Under the pieces are notes generated by a model that saw only the letters and a program-made list of their open reading frames with translations, was not told where the DNA came from and ran no database searches. This document shows positions 32,876-41,582 of a DNA stretch of 64,000 bases, in pieces. Origin of the DNA: Alphaproteobacteria bacterium (GTDB lineage: Bacteria > Myxococcota_A > UBA796 > CAJQPC01); contig JACKEV010000009.1 in assembly GCA_020632795.1 (NCBI GenBank), positions 558,001 to 622,000 of the forward strand, read 5' to 3'. Made by a program: the position numbers and the translations under genes. Position 1 is the first letter of the stretch, and each line of letters starts with the position of its first letter.

Positions 32876-35008
32876 ATGTCCGACGTCCTCCACCTGGCCC
32901 GCGAGGGCTTCGCGTCCCTCGCGGTCGACGACCGCTTCAAGCAGGCCGCGCTGCAGCGCCTTGCCCGCTGGCTCACGTCCCCCGAGACCGCTGAGTATGT
33001 GCCGATGATCACGGCGTTGGCGGACCTGGGGCGCTGGGAGCTGCTGCTGGACTGCTTCTACCAGGTCATCCCCTTCGGCACCGGCGGGCGGCGCGGGCCG
33101 GTGGGGGTGGGCCCCAACCGCATCAACCCCTACACCATCGCCAGCTCCATCCAGGGGCACTGCGTGTTCCTGCGCCAGCGCCACGGCGACGGCCCCCTGT
33201 CGGTGGTGGTCGCCTACGACGTGCGCCGCTACCAGGACGCCCGGGGCCATTACCCCGAGGGCGTGCCCAACCCGGTGCTGGGCCTGGGCTCCCGGGACTT
33301 CGCCGAGCTGGCGGCGGGGGTCTACGCCGCGAACGGCGTGACCGTACACATCCTGCCGCGCGGCAGCGACACCTTCGTCTCCACCCCCGAGCTCTCCTTC
33401 GCCATCCGTTACCTGGGTGCACACGGCGGCCTGAACGTCTCGGCGTCCCACAACCCGCCCGATGACAACGGGGCGAAGATCTACGACCACCTCGGCGGCC
33501 AGCAGGTCCCCCCCTACGACGAGGAGCTGGTCGAGATCGTGGAGCGCATCACCGAGGTCCGCTCGATGCCCTGGGGCGAGGCAACGGCCGCAGGCTGGAT
33601 CCGCCCGCTCACCGGGGATGTCCACGAGGCTTACATCCGCGAGAACCTCTCCCGCTCGCGATCCCCCGAGGCGCGCTCGACCCATGTGGTCTTCACCGCG
33701 CTGCACGGCACCGGCGACACCACCGTGGTCGAGGTCCTGCGCGCGGCGGGCTTCCAGGTCACCCTGGAGCCCACCCAGGCCAGCCACGACGGCGCGTTCC
33801 CCAACGTGCCGTTCGGCATCCCCAACCCCGAGGTCCGCCAGTCGATGGACCGCGCGGTGGCGCTGGCCGACAAGGTCGGCGCAGACCTGGTCATGGCCTG
33901 CGACCCTGACGCCGACCGGCTGGGCGTGGTCGCCCGCCACGGCGACGGCTTCCGCTTCTTCAACGGCAACGAGATGGCCGCGCTGGTGGTGCGCTACGCC
34001 CTGACCCGGGGCCCGCGCGGGGACAGGCCCATCGTCATGAAGACCGAGGTGACCTCGGCGCTGGTCAGCCGCGTCGCCCGCCACCACGGCGCCCAGGTGG
34101 TCGACAACCTGCTCGTGGGCTTCAAATACATCGCGGACGGCCTGCGCCAACTGGAGGAGACCGGGCGCTTCCAGCAGGTCACCGGCAGCGCCAGCGACTT
34201 CCTGGTCGGCGTCGAGGAGTCCCACGGCGTGCTGGTCACCCCCAACATCCGCGACAAGGACGCCGCCGGGGCCGCGCTCCTGCTGGCCGAGGCCGCCCAC
34301 CACGCCCGCGTCGCCGGGCGCACCCTGGTCGACGAGCTGGAGGCGTGCTGGCGTGAGGTCGGCTACGTCAGCAACACCCTCATCTCCACGGTCATGCGGG
34401 GGGCCACCGGGCGCACGCGCATCGAGGCCATCCAGCGCTCCTTCCGCGAGGACCCGCCCACCACCATCGGTGGCCATCCGGTCACCGCCTTCCACGACCG
34501 CGCCGACCCGACGGGCCCGTTCGGGCCGATCCGCTCCGGCACCGACGCGGCGTCCCGGGACGTGCTCGTCTTTGAGCTGGGGGAGCTGGGGCGGCTCATC
34601 CTGCGGCCCTCGGGCACCGAGCCCAAGAACAAGGTCTACGCTGAGGTCTTCGGCCAGCCCGGCGCGCCGCTGGACGCCGAGGTCCCCCGGGTCGACGCCG
34701 CCTGCCGCGCGCTGGCCGAGGCCTTCGTCCAGCACATGCTCGCCCGCGTCGGCATCGCGCTGCCCCGGTGGGCCATCGCGGTGTCGGACCTCGTGCCCGT
34801 GGAGCGCAAGCTGAGCTTCGCAGAGGAGCTGATCCCCGGGCTCGTGCAGCGCATCCAGCAGGGCCAGGACGCCCGAGCCTGGCTGGACGCGCAGCTCCCC
34901 GCCTACGGCAAGGACGCCGCCGGGCTGCTCGCGCCAGGGGTGGACGCCTGGATCCGCCTCACCGAACCCGAGCCGGGGCTGGCCCGCGCGGTGCGCTCAC
35001 TGTTCTGA
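32876..35008 (+). CDS. Phosphoglucomutase/phosphomannomutase
   Basis: A 710-residue alpha-D-phosphohexomutase. All active-site loops are present: FGTGGRRGPVGVGPN near residue 67, the phosphoserine loop LNVSASHNPPDDNGAKIYD, the metal-binding MACDPDADRLGVVARHGDG, the sugar-binding VGVEESHGVLVT, and the phosphate-binding LILRPSGTEPKNKVYAEVFG. It interconverts hexose 1- and 6-phosphates for glycogen or surface polysaccharide synthesis. At 710 residues it is longer than the usual 450-600, with an N-terminal helical extension and a C-terminal helical tail of about 100 residues after the fourth domain. The ATG at 32876 is preceded by a GGGAGCAAGCC-type site. Its end overlaps the convergent PKD protein gene by 12 bases. 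Confidence 0.9.
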   Translation: MSDVLHLAREGFASLAVDDRFKQAALQRLARWLTSPETAEYVPMITALADLGRWELLLDCFYQVIPFGTGGRRGPVGVGPNRINPYTIASSIQGHCVFLRQRHGDGPLSVVVAYDVRRYQDARGHYPEGVPNPVLGLGSRDFAELAAGVYAANGVTVHILPRGSDTFVSTPELSFAIRYLGAHGGLNVSASHNPPDDNGAKIYDHLGGQQVPPYDEELVEIVERITEVRSMPWGEATAAGWIRPLTGDVHEAYIRENLSRSRSPEARSTHVVFTALHGTGDTTVVEVLRAAGFQVTLEPTQASHDGAFPNVPFGIPNPEVRQSMDRAVALADKVGADLVMACDPDADRLGVVARHGDGFRFFNGNEMAALVVRYALTRGPRGDRPIVMKTEVTSALVSRVARHHGAQVVDNLLVGFKYIADGLRQLEETGRFQQVTGSASDFLVGVEESHGVLVTPNIRDKDAAGAALLLAEAAHHARVAGRTLVDELEACWREVGYVSNTLISTVMRGATGRTRIEAIQRSFREDPPTTIGGHPVTAFHDRADPTGPFGPIRSGTDAASRDVLVFELGELGRLILRPSGTEPKNKVYAEVFGQPGAPLDAEVPRVDAACRALAEAFVQHMLARVGIALPRWAIAVSDLVPVERKLSFAEELIPGLVQRIQQGQDARAWLDAQLPAYGKDAAGLLAPGVDAWIRLTEPEPGLARAVRSLF

Positions 35009-35878
35009 GCGGCGCCGGCGTCGACGTCGCCGCCACCCGGCCAGCAGCAGCGGCAGCCCCACGAGCCCGCCGTTCCCCAGCGCGGCGGCGTAGGGGTTGC
35101 GGCGCATCAGCTCCTGCTGGACGGCCCCGGCGCAGCCGCAGCCATCCGACCCCCCGCTGGACTCCACCACCGCGCGCACGGTGACGGTGTCGGGCGAGGA
35201 CTGGACCTGCCCGTCGTCCACCACCAGCGAGACCTGGTAGTCCCCCTCACGATCGGCGGTGAAGTTGGGGCGCTCGGCGGTCGGGTCGCTGAGCCGCGCG
35301 GCGGAGCCCGAGGGGAGCGACACCATCGTCCAGGTGAAGTTCAGGGCGTCGCCGTCGGGGTCTGTGCTGCCCGCGCCGTTGAGGAACGCGGTGTCGCCGA
35401 TGTAGACCGTCTGGTCCGCGCCCGCGTTCGCCAGGGGCGCGTCGTTGGGCTGGATCGCGATGACCTCGACGACATCGGTGTCATCGAGGGCGCCGTCCGA
35501 GACCGTCAGCGTGACGGTGAAGGTCCCCGGGCGGTCCAGGAACAGCGAGGGGTTCTCGCGCGTGTTGTTGATGAGCGTGGCGTTGGAGTCCGTGGGCTGG
35601 GCGGTGAGCGTCCACTCGAACAGCAGCGGGTCTCCGTCCGGGTCGCTGGACGCGCTGCCGTCCAGATCCACGACCACGCCCACGGTGTCCGAGAGGTCAG
35701 CGCCGGCGTCCGCGATGGGCGCGTTGTTGCCGTCCCCGACGTCGCTGTCGTCCAGCGGCTGCCCCGGCCCCCCGCTGTCCGCGAAGGAGGGGCCCGCGGT
35801 GTCGTCAAGCTCGGCGTCCTTCACCGGGTAGGTGTCCAGCCCGAAGCAGCCGGTCAGAAACAGGAGTGTGATACGCAT
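34997..35878 (-). CDS. PKD-domain surface lipoprotein with MYXO-CTERM-like tail
   Basis: A 293-residue exported protein. The N-terminus RITLLFLTGCFGLDTY is a lipoprotein signal. Two PKD-type Ig domains follow, each starting with a NxPxANAGAD-type motif (NAPIADAGADLSDTVGVVVD and NDAPLANAGADQTVYIGDTA) and containing D-G-S-x-S-x-DPDGD. The C-terminus has SDGCGCAGAVQQ, a hydrophobic stretch GGLVGLPLLLAGW, then a run of eight or more Arg. This is the layout of MYXO-CTERM sorting signals of myxobacteria (Cys-rich motif, helix, basic end). Carrying both a lipobox and a C-terminal sorting tag is notable. ATG start at 35878. Confidence 0.8.
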   Translation of the reverse strand: MRITLLFLTGCFGLDTYPVKDAELDDTAGPSFADSGGPGQPLDDSDVGDGNNAPIADAGADLSDTVGVVVDLDGSASSDPDGDPLLFEWTLTAQPTDSNATLINNTRENPSLFLDRPGTFTVTLTVSDGALDDTDVVEVIAIQPNDAPLANAGADQTVYIGDTAFLNGAGSTDPDGDALNFTWTMVSLPSGSAARLSDPTAERPNFTADREGDYQVSLVVDDGQVQSSPDTVTVRAVVESSGGSDGCGCAGAVQQELMRRNPYAAALGNGGLVGLPLLLAGWRRRRRRRRSEQ

Positions 35879-35907
35879 ACCCTGAGGATACAACACCCTG
35901 GGGCAGG

Positions 35908-36870
35908 TCAGGGGGCTCTCTGGGCGCGCCCCACGCCGGGGCCGAACTCCAGCGGGCGCAGCACGATGAGCCCCTCGGCGGGCCAGTTGGCGTAGGTGCG
36001 CAGGTGGTCGGCGTACCAGGCCAGGTCGTCGTCGCGCACCACGCGCCGGCCCATCCGGCTGGCGTGCCGCATCGTGGGTCGCTCGGCCGGGACGGTGATG
36101 CCGACGTGGGTGATGGCGATGGGCAGGTGCGCCCAGGGCTTCCGCAGCGTGAACACCACCGATCCCGGCGGGATCTGCGGGATGGCCTCCGCCGCGGCGT
36201 CCAGGGGGATGTACCAGTAGCTGAGCTCGCCCACCGGCAGCCGCGCGTCCGGTAGCGGGAACGTGGGCCGCTGCCGCCACCCCGTCCACGTCTCCAGCCG
36301 GATGTCCTTGGTGGTCTGGACCGCGCCTGGCAGTGTGGGGGTGAGGTCCTCCATCCAGCCCTCGGCGATGGTCCCGGGGATCCACTCCGCGAGCATGAAG
36401 TGGCGGCGGTTCTCGTAGGTCCAGGGGCTACCACCCCGGTAGCGCAGGCCCATGCGCACGTACTGAGCGCTGACCGGGTCGGGGGCGAGGGCGAGGGCCA
36501 GGACCTCCTCCACGAAGGTCAGGCAGTCGAACACGTCGAAGCGGGTCACCGGGTCAGGATCGAGGCCCCCGGCCTCCCCCAGCGGGCCGAGCTGGTAGGG
36601 GCGGCCCAGCCAGGGCTCGGAGATGGCCTTCACACGCTCCGGGAGCGGCAGGCTTCGGACCTCCAGGGCGCGCGCCGCGATCTCGGGCGTGACCCCGGCC
36701 AGGGGGGAGGGCCCCGCGACGACAGGGGAGGCCGCATGGGTCGCCGCAGGCGGGGCCTGGGACGCGGCCGGCGGCGCGGTGTCCTCGGCGGCCGGGTCGT
36801 CCTGCGCGGCGGGCGCGCCTGCGAGCAGCGCCGTCAGGAGCAGCGCCGCAGCCAGACGCCGACCCCTCAG
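35908..36870 (-). CDS. DUF1460-like exported amidase/endopeptidase, apparent CTG start
   Basis: A protein of about 320 residues. The catalytic region resembles DUF1460 (NlpC/P60-like N-acetylmuramoyl-L-alanine amidase-like): VTRFDVFDCLTFVEEVLALA with the candidate nucleophile Cys, MGLRYRGGSPWTYENRRHFM, and ITHVGITVPAERP-like strands with His. The first ATG/GTG/TTG in frame is GTG at 36633, already inside the conserved helix. The frame continues upstream without those codons to CTG 36870, which overlaps the previous TGA as CTGA. That reading gives a textbook signal peptide, RGRRLAAALLLTALLAGAPA, followed by a Pro/Ala-rich linker. I therefore take CTG as the start. It would act on peptidoglycan outside the inner membrane. 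Confidence 0.78.
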   Translation of the reverse strand: MRGRRLAAALLLTALLAGAPAAQDDPAAEDTAPPAASQAPPAATHAASPVVAGPSPLAGVTPEIAARALEVRSLPLPERVKAISEPWLGRPYQLGPLGEAGGLDPDPVTRFDVFDCLTFVEEVLALALAPDPVSAQYVRMGLRYRGGSPWTYENRRHFMLAEWIPGTIAEGWMEDLTPTLPGAVQTTKDIRLETWTGWRQRPTFPLPDARLPVGELSYWYIPLDAAAEAIPQIPPGSVVFTLRKPWAHLPIAITHVGITVPAERPTMRHASRMGRRVVRDDDLAWYADHLRTYANWPAEGLIVLRPLEFGPGVGRAQRAP

Positions 36871-38336
36871 AGGCCCAGCCGCTGCTGGTAGCCCGCGCAG
36901 CCCTCCAGCAGGGCGTCGAGGGCGTCGTCGTCGAGGTTCTCGGCGGCCACGTTCATGGCGCGCTCGATGATGTCGCTGAGGGCGCGGTTGAGCAGGCGGC
37001 GGTGCTCGGCGGCGGGGCGGCGGCGCAGGTTGGCCAGCAGGCCCTCGGGGGAGGCGGAGCCGTCCTCGGCAGCCTGGACCTTCTGGAAGAGCACCGCGAA
37101 CTCGGTGGGCGAGCCGTCGAGCAGGAGCTGGACCTGGGAGGGCCCCGAGCCCTTGCCGTTGGACGCATCGAACGACTGGGAGAGCACCCGCAGGACGCCG
37201 TTGGCGACCTCGATCTTGCGGCGCGCGTCGCTGTTGGACAGCATCGGGCCGCTGTACTTCACCGAGACAGACGGGCCGTTGGGGACCTGTGCGGTGGCCT
37301 CAGCGGGGCCGGCGGCGATCTCCTCGGGCATCTCCACCCGCTCGGAGAGATCGATTCGGTCGGCGTTCAGCTCGTCGCGGCTCTTGCTGAAGTGGCCCTC
37401 GCCGCCGCCGCGCCCGACGTCGTGATCGATGTCCTCGAAGAGGCTCATCTCGTGCTCGAGGGCCGCCAGCTCCTCCGGGCTGAGGTTCTCGTGGCCCGTG
37501 AGCCCGACGGTGAGCTGGAGGCCGTCCTCGTCGTCCGCCTCGGACTCGCCGGCCTCGGGGACCTCCACCACCTCGGTGGGATCGTTGGCGACGGTCTCGG
37601 CCTCGTCGGAGTCGTCGTCCTCGACGAAGGTGCGGTCCTGATCGGGGTCGTGCTTGAGCAGCACGGCCGAGTCCAGCATGCGCATCAGGCGATCGAGGGT
37701 GTAGAGCTCCTCGAAGGGGGAGCCCCGGAGGATCGGGGCCACGCTCCGCGCGCGCTGAACCACCTCGACCAGCACCCGATCATCATCGGTCTGGGGGGGC
37801 ACCGGGCCGACCGCAAGCTGGGTACGGAAGCCGTCGTCGCTGCGCAGGGGCGCTGTGCGGGCGAGGGTGACCTCGATCTGGCCCAGCAGCTCCCGGCTGT
37901 CGTGGCCGATCTGGATGTTCGGGACGAAGATCGCGTCCATCGGCTCGAACTCGGAGGAGGTCTCGGAGCAGAGCCAGTTGGCCACGTTCTCGCGGAAGCG
38001 GTCGAACAGGAGGCCGACGACCTGATCCTCGTCCAGCACGCCGTAGAGGATCTCGCTGACCGGAAGGCCCTGGTCGGTCGCCTCGCGCATCAGCTCGCTG
38101 GCGCGCCCGCGATCCACGAGCCCCGACACGACAACGCGCCGCAGGAGCTGGACGTTGTCCTCAGGGGAGTCGGACGCGAGGATCTCGCCGCTCATCACGT
38201 AGACGCGGAGCTGGCCGCCCCGGGCGGTCACGGAGAGACAGCCGGTGGAGCCCTCATCCAGGTGGTGCAGTAGTTCGTCTCGGAGCGTGTTGTTCAAGCC
38301 CAACTCGTCAGAGCGACCCCGGGGATGGCGCGCCAA
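36867..38336 (-). CDS. DUF4388 (PATAN)-like signalling protein
   Basis: A 489-residue cytoplasmic protein. Its N-terminal 130 residues (LRDELLHHLDEGSTGCLSVT, QLRVYVMSGEILASDSPEDN, then LLRRVVVSGLVDRGRASELM and LPVSEILYGVLDEDQVVGLL) resemble the DUF4388/PATAN module frequent in myxobacterial regulatory proteins. A long acidic disordered linker (about 230-300) and a C-terminal helical domain (SVSVKYSGPMLSNSDARRKI, ANGVLRVLSQSFD) follow. The role is unknown, probably protein-protein interaction in a regulatory network. I take TTG 38336 as start because a good promoter lies about 25 bases upstream; a second TTG about ten codons in is possible. Confidence 0.65.
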   Translation of the reverse strand: MARHPRGRSDELGLNNTLRDELLHHLDEGSTGCLSVTARGGQLRVYVMSGEILASDSPEDNVQLLRRVVVSGLVDRGRASELMREATDQGLPVSEILYGVLDEDQVVGLLFDRFRENVANWLCSETSSEFEPMDAIFVPNIQIGHDSRELLGQIEVTLARTAPLRSDDGFRTQLAVGPVPPQTDDDRVLVEVVQRARSVAPILRGSPFEELYTLDRLMRMLDSAVLLKHDPDQDRTFVEDDDSDEAETVANDPTEVVEVPEAGESEADDEDGLQLTVGLTGHENLSPEELAALEHEMSLFEDIDHDVGRGGGEGHFSKSRDELNADRIDLSERVEMPEEIAAGPAEATAQVPNGPSVSVKYSGPMLSNSDARRKIEVANGVLRVLSQSFDASNGKGSGPSQVQLLLDGSPTEFAVLFQKVQAAEDGSASPEGLLANLRRRPAAEHRRLLNRALSDIIERAMNVAAENLDDDALDALLEGCAGYQQRLGL

Positions 38337-38362
38337 GGATCGGTAGGGGGTTTGCCAACCGC

Positions 38363-38392
38363 ATCCTATGGGACGGGCCGGCGCGTGGTCAA
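38363..38392 (-). promoter_or_regulatory. Candidate sigma-70 promoter of the DUF4388-like gene
   Basis: Minus strand TTGACC (38392-38387), an 18-base spacer and TAGGAT (38368-38363); five and four matches to the consensus boxes. Transcription would start about 20 bases before the TTG start codon. The downstream DUF1460 gene, coupled by CTGA, would be co-transcribed. Confidence 0.5.
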
Positions 38393-38508
38393 CGCCCCGT
38401 GTACCCGACCCCCCATCCCCGCGCCAGAGATTGCGCGCCCAGGCGCCTTTTTTTCGTCACCTCCTCGGCCTTGGAGCTGCCCTCTGCGGCGCGGCCAGCG
38501 GGGTCCCG

Positions 38509-39117
38509 TCAGCGCGGCTCCAAGGCCAGAGGGTGATCCGGGCCGACGACCTCGCTGAGCCTTGCCCGCGCGCGGGACAGGCGCGACATCACCGTGCCGA
38601 GCTTGATGTCGAGGGCCTCGGCGATCTCCACGTAGCTCAGGTCCTGGTAGTACCGCAGCATCAGGATTCGGCGGTGATCCTCGGACAGCTCCGTCATCGC
38701 GTCGAGCAGCTCGTCGCGCAGCTCGCCAGCGTAGACGACCTCGCGCGAGGAGTGGCAGGACCCCTGGGGCACCGAGTCCTCGGGCATGCGGTCGAGGATG
38801 CCCGAGCGGCGCCGCTTGTCGCGCACGATGTTGTAGCAGAGGTTGGTGGTCACGCGGAACAGCCAGGCGCGCATCCCGAAGGTGGGCAGGAAGAAGCGCG
38901 GCTCCCGCATGGCCTTGATGAAGACCTCCTGGATGGCGTCGTAGGCCTCCTGGCGGTCCTTCACGATGGAGAAGGCGTGGTAGAAGAGCCGCTCGCGATA
39001 GCGGTGGACCACCAGGCCCATCGCCTCGCCGCGGTCGTGGCGGGCCACGCGCTTGATCTCGTCGTCGGTCAGGGGCCCGGTGGGGCAGGCCTCGGCGGCT
39101 CGAGTTGCGGCCATCAT
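38509..39117 (-). CDS. ECF-type RNA polymerase sigma factor
   Basis: A 202-residue sigma-70 family protein with only regions 2 and 4. Region 2 is RYRERLFYHAFSIVKDRQEA, then YDAIQEVFIKAMREPRFF and MRAWLFRVTTNLCYNIVRDK. Region 4 is LSEDHRRILMLRYYQDLSYV, then EIAEALDIKLGTVMSRLSRA with the helix-turn-helix. The ATG at 39117 has GGAGG six bases upstream. No anti-sigma factor gene is adjacent, so the control mechanism is not visible. It is separated by 172 bases from the DUF4388-like gene. Confidence 0.92.
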   Translation of the reverse strand: MMAATRAAEACPTGPLTDDEIKRVARHDRGEAMGLVVHRYRERLFYHAFSIVKDRQEAYDAIQEVFIKAMREPRFFLPTFGMRAWLFRVTTNLCYNIVRDKRRRSGILDRMPEDSVPQGSCHSSREVVYAGELRDELLDAMTELSEDHRRILMLRYYQDLSYVEIAEALDIKLGTVMSRLSRARARLSEVVGPDHPLALEPR

Positions 39118-39275
39118 GTGAATCCTCCGTCATCGCTCGGCGGGGTGGGGCCCGCGCACGTCCACTGCGACGGAGAAGAGGCGCGTCGATTCGGTCAAAG
39201 GATGTCGCGGTTCGTTACCAGCTCTCCATGAACGCAACGGACACCCCTTGACGCCCGGCGCGCGCAGACCGAGAG

Positions 39276-39281
39276 TAGAAT
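39276..39281 (+). promoter_or_regulatory. Candidate -10 element upstream of the KH-domain gene
   Basis: TAGAAT, five of six consensus matches, lies about 64 bases before the GTG of the KhpA-like gene. A TTGACG occurs 22 bases upstream of it, wider than the normal 16-18 base spacing, so the -35 element is uncertain. Confidence 0.35.
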
Positions 39282-39344
39282 ACGGAAGGGTGCGTGTCCC
39301 CGAAGGGCGCGCGGCCCCGCGCTGATTGGAAGCAGGAGTCCGCG

Positions 39345-39608
39345 GTGGGAGCTGAGAGCGAGGTCTTGGAGGTCCGAGAGCTGGTCGAGGCCATCGTCAA
39401 GGCGATGGTCGATCGGCCGGAACAGGTGGTCTGTCGCGAGGTTCAGGGGACGCACTCCTGCGTCCTGGAGCTGGAGGTCGCGAAGGAGGACATCGGCAAG
39501 GTGATCGGTCGGAAGGGCATCCACGCCGACGCCATCCGCCGCATCGTGCATGCGGCCGGGGGCAAGCGGAAGATGCGCTATGTCCTGGAGATCATCGAGG
39601 ATCGATAG
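39345..39608 (+). CDS. khpA: KhpA-like single-KH-domain RNA-binding protein
   Basis: An 87-residue protein: RELVEAIVKAMVDRPEQVVC, then LELEVAKEDIGKVIGRKGIH, ADAIRRIVHAAGGKRKMRYV and LEIIED. The GKVIGRKG loop is the RNA-binding GxxG motif of the KH fold (IGRKG). Length and sequence match KhpA/YlqC, which binds RNA broadly and pairs with KhpB/Jag in many bacteria. I chose GTG 39345 as start because AGGAG lies eight bases upstream; an in-frame ATG 17 codons earlier has no ribosome binding site. The neighbour rpsP expected in many genomes is absent. The stop is six bases from the convergent hutU. Confidence 0.88.
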   Translation: MGAESEVLEVRELVEAIVKAMVDRPEQVVCREVQGTHSCVLELEVAKEDIGKVIGRKGIHADAIRRIVHAAGGKRKMRYVLEIIEDR

Positions 39609-39614
39609 CGGGGA

Positions 39615-41270
39615 CTACTCGGTCAGGCCCGGGATGCGCACGCCGCGCTCCCGCGCGACCTCGATCGCCCGGTCGTAGCCGGCATCCGCATGCCGCATGA
39701 CCCCCAGCGCGGGGTCGCCCAGCAGCACGCGCTCCAGCCGACGCGCCGCCGCCGCGGTGCCGTCGGCGACGATGACCTGCCCCGCGTGCAGGGAGTAGCC
39801 CATGCCGACGCCGCCGCCGTGGTGGAAGCTGACCCAGCTCGCGCCGTTGACCGCGTTGGCCAGGGCGTTGAGGATGGGCCAGTCAGCGATCGCGTCAGAG
39901 CCATCGCGCATGCCCTCGGTCTCCCGGTTGGGGGAGGCCACCGAGCCGCAGTCCAGGTGGTCGCGCCCGATGACGATGGGCGCTGAGACCGCGCCGGAGG
40001 CCACCAGCTCGTTGAACAACAGCCCCGCCTTGTGGCGCTCGCCGTAGCCCAGCCAGCAGATGCGGGCGGGCAGCCCCTGGAAGTGGACCTTCTCGCCCGC
40101 CAGGCGCAGCCAGCGGTGCAGGGGCTCGTCGTGGGGGAACAGCTCGGCCAGCGCGCGATCGGTGGTGAAGATGTCCTGCGGATCGCCGGAGAGGGCAGCC
40201 CAGCGGAACGGGCCCTTGCCCTCGCAGAACAGCGGGCGGATGTACGCGGGCACGAAGCCCGGGAAGTCGAAGGCGTCGGCGCACCCGCCCTCGACCGCGC
40301 CGGCCCGGAGGTTGTTGCCGTAGTCGAAGACGTGCGAGCCGGCGGCCTGCATGTCCAGCATCGCCCGGACGTGGCGCGCCATGCTCTCGTGGGCCCGGCG
40401 CACGTAGGTGTCGGGATCGTCCTCCCGCAGGGCGGCGGCCTGCGCCAGGGTCATGCCTTCGGGGATGTAGCCCACCAGGGGGTCGTGGGCGGAGGTCTGG
40501 TCGGTGACCAGATCCGCGAAGACGCCCCGCCGGACCAGCTCCGGGTAGGCCCAGGCGGCGTTCGCGGTGACCGCGATGGAGCGCGGCTCGCCCTTGGCCA
40601 GGCAGTCCTGGGCCCGCTCCAGCGCGGCGTCGAGGCTGGGGGCGTGCTCGTCGAGGTAGCCGGTCTCCAGGCGCCGACGGATGCGCTCCGGGTCGACCTC
40701 GATGCCCAGGAAGACCGCGTTGTTCATGGTCGCGGCCAGGGGCTGGGCGCCGCCCATGCCGCCGAGTCCGGCGGAGAGCACGAGCCGGCCGCGCAGGTCG
40801 GACCCGAAGTGCTGGCGGGCGGCCTCGGCGAAGGTCTCATAGGTGCCCTGGAGGATGCCCTGGGTGCCGATGTAGATCCATGAGCCGGCGGTCATCTGCC
40901 CGAACATGATCAGGCCCTTGCGCTCCAGCTCGCGGAAGTGCTCCCAGGTGGCCCACCGCCCGACAAGGTTGGAGTTGGCGATGAGCACGCGGGGGGCGTC
41001 GGGGTGGGTGCGCAGCACGCCGACGGGCTTGCCGGACTGGACCAGAAGGGTCTCGTCGTCCTCCAGCCGGCGCAGCGCAGTGACGATGGCGTCGTAGGCG
41101 TCCCAGCTCCGGGCCGCCTTGCCCGTGCCCCCGTACACGACGAGGTCCTCCGGGCGCTCTGCGACGTCGGGGTCGAGGTTGTTCAGGAACATCCGCAGCG
41201 CGGCCTCCTGAACCCACCCCTTGCAGGTGAGCGTGGGGCCGGTGGGGGTCTTCTGGGCACGTCGGGGCAC
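39615..41270 (-). CDS. hutU: Urocanate hydratase
   Basis: A 551-residue urocanase, full length for the family. It catalyses the second step of histidine breakdown, urocanate to imidazolonepropionate, using tightly bound NAD+. Features are LVVYGGTGKAARSWDAYDAI near the N-terminus, GQMTAGSWIYIGTQGILQGT, the NAD-binding SAGLGGMGGAQPLA, DQTSAHDPLVGYIPEGMTLA, the active-site region FDYGNNLRAGA with conserved Tyr/Asn, and FHHGGGVGMGYSLHAGQVIV. The start is GTG 41270, with GGAG seven bases upstream. The usual partners hutH, hutI and hutC are not next to it, so it is either an isolated gene or the pathway is scattered. Confidence 0.96.
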   Translation of the reverse strand: MPRRAQKTPTGPTLTCKGWVQEAALRMFLNNLDPDVAERPEDLVVYGGTGKAARSWDAYDAIVTALRRLEDDETLLVQSGKPVGVLRTHPDAPRVLIANSNLVGRWATWEHFRELERKGLIMFGQMTAGSWIYIGTQGILQGTYETFAEAARQHFGSDLRGRLVLSAGLGGMGGAQPLAATMNNAVFLGIEVDPERIRRRLETGYLDEHAPSLDAALERAQDCLAKGEPRSIAVTANAAWAYPELVRRGVFADLVTDQTSAHDPLVGYIPEGMTLAQAAALREDDPDTYVRRAHESMARHVRAMLDMQAAGSHVFDYGNNLRAGAVEGGCADAFDFPGFVPAYIRPLFCEGKGPFRWAALSGDPQDIFTTDRALAELFPHDEPLHRWLRLAGEKVHFQGLPARICWLGYGERHKAGLLFNELVASGAVSAPIVIGRDHLDCGSVASPNRETEGMRDGSDAIADWPILNALANAVNGASWVSFHHGGGVGMGYSLHAGQVIVADGTAAAARRLERVLLGDPALGVMRHADAGYDRAIEVARERGVRIPGLTE

Positions 41271-41384
41271 GTCGCACTCCTGAACCGAAACGAACGAAGC
41301 GCGCGAAGGCTCACCGCCAGGGCAGAGCTGCGCGCGCCTCGCTCGTCCTCTATCGGCCCGAGCCCTGACCAGCCAAGACGACCG

Positions 41385-41567
41385 TCAGTTGTCCTGCAGG
41401 TCGTCCATCGACAGGGTGGTCATGCGGGTGCGGGTCTCCTGGCCGCGGCCGGAGACGTCCTCCTGGCTGTCCAGCCAGGCCTCGTATTGCTCGCGGGTGA
41501 TCACACCCTGCTCGATGTACTTCTCGACGACGCGGACGTCGAAATACCGGGGGTTCACGTCAGGCAT
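41385..41567 (-). CDS. Small hypothetical protein downstream of rpoZ
   Basis: A 60-residue acidic protein, DVNPRYFDVRVVEKYIEQGV followed by ITREQYEAWLDSQEDVSGRG. The middle looks like a short helix-turn-helix-like pair of helices and resembles the 'E-x-x-L-x-x-G-x-I-T-x-E-Q-x' pattern seen in many small bacterial proteins, but I cannot assign a family. ATG at 41567 with GGAG upstream, 15 bases after the rpoZ stop, so it is probably in the same transcript. Its codon use fits the surrounding genes. Confidence 0.65.
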   Translation of the reverse strand: MPDVNPRYFDVRVVEKYIEQGVITREQYEAWLDSQEDVSGRGQETRTRMTTLSMDDLQDN

Positions 41568-41582
41568 GGCGCGCTCCGCTGA

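Noticed and set aside
31100..34735. Minus-strand open frame of 1211 codons
   Set aside because: Antisense to the lipoprotein and phosphohexomutase genes, with no recognisable motif.
38433..38454. GC-rich short hairpin followed by seven T on the plus strand
   Set aside because: It resembles a terminator, but the nearest plus-strand gene ends 3.4 kb upstream and the stem is only four or five pairs; it may be chance or act on antisense transcription.
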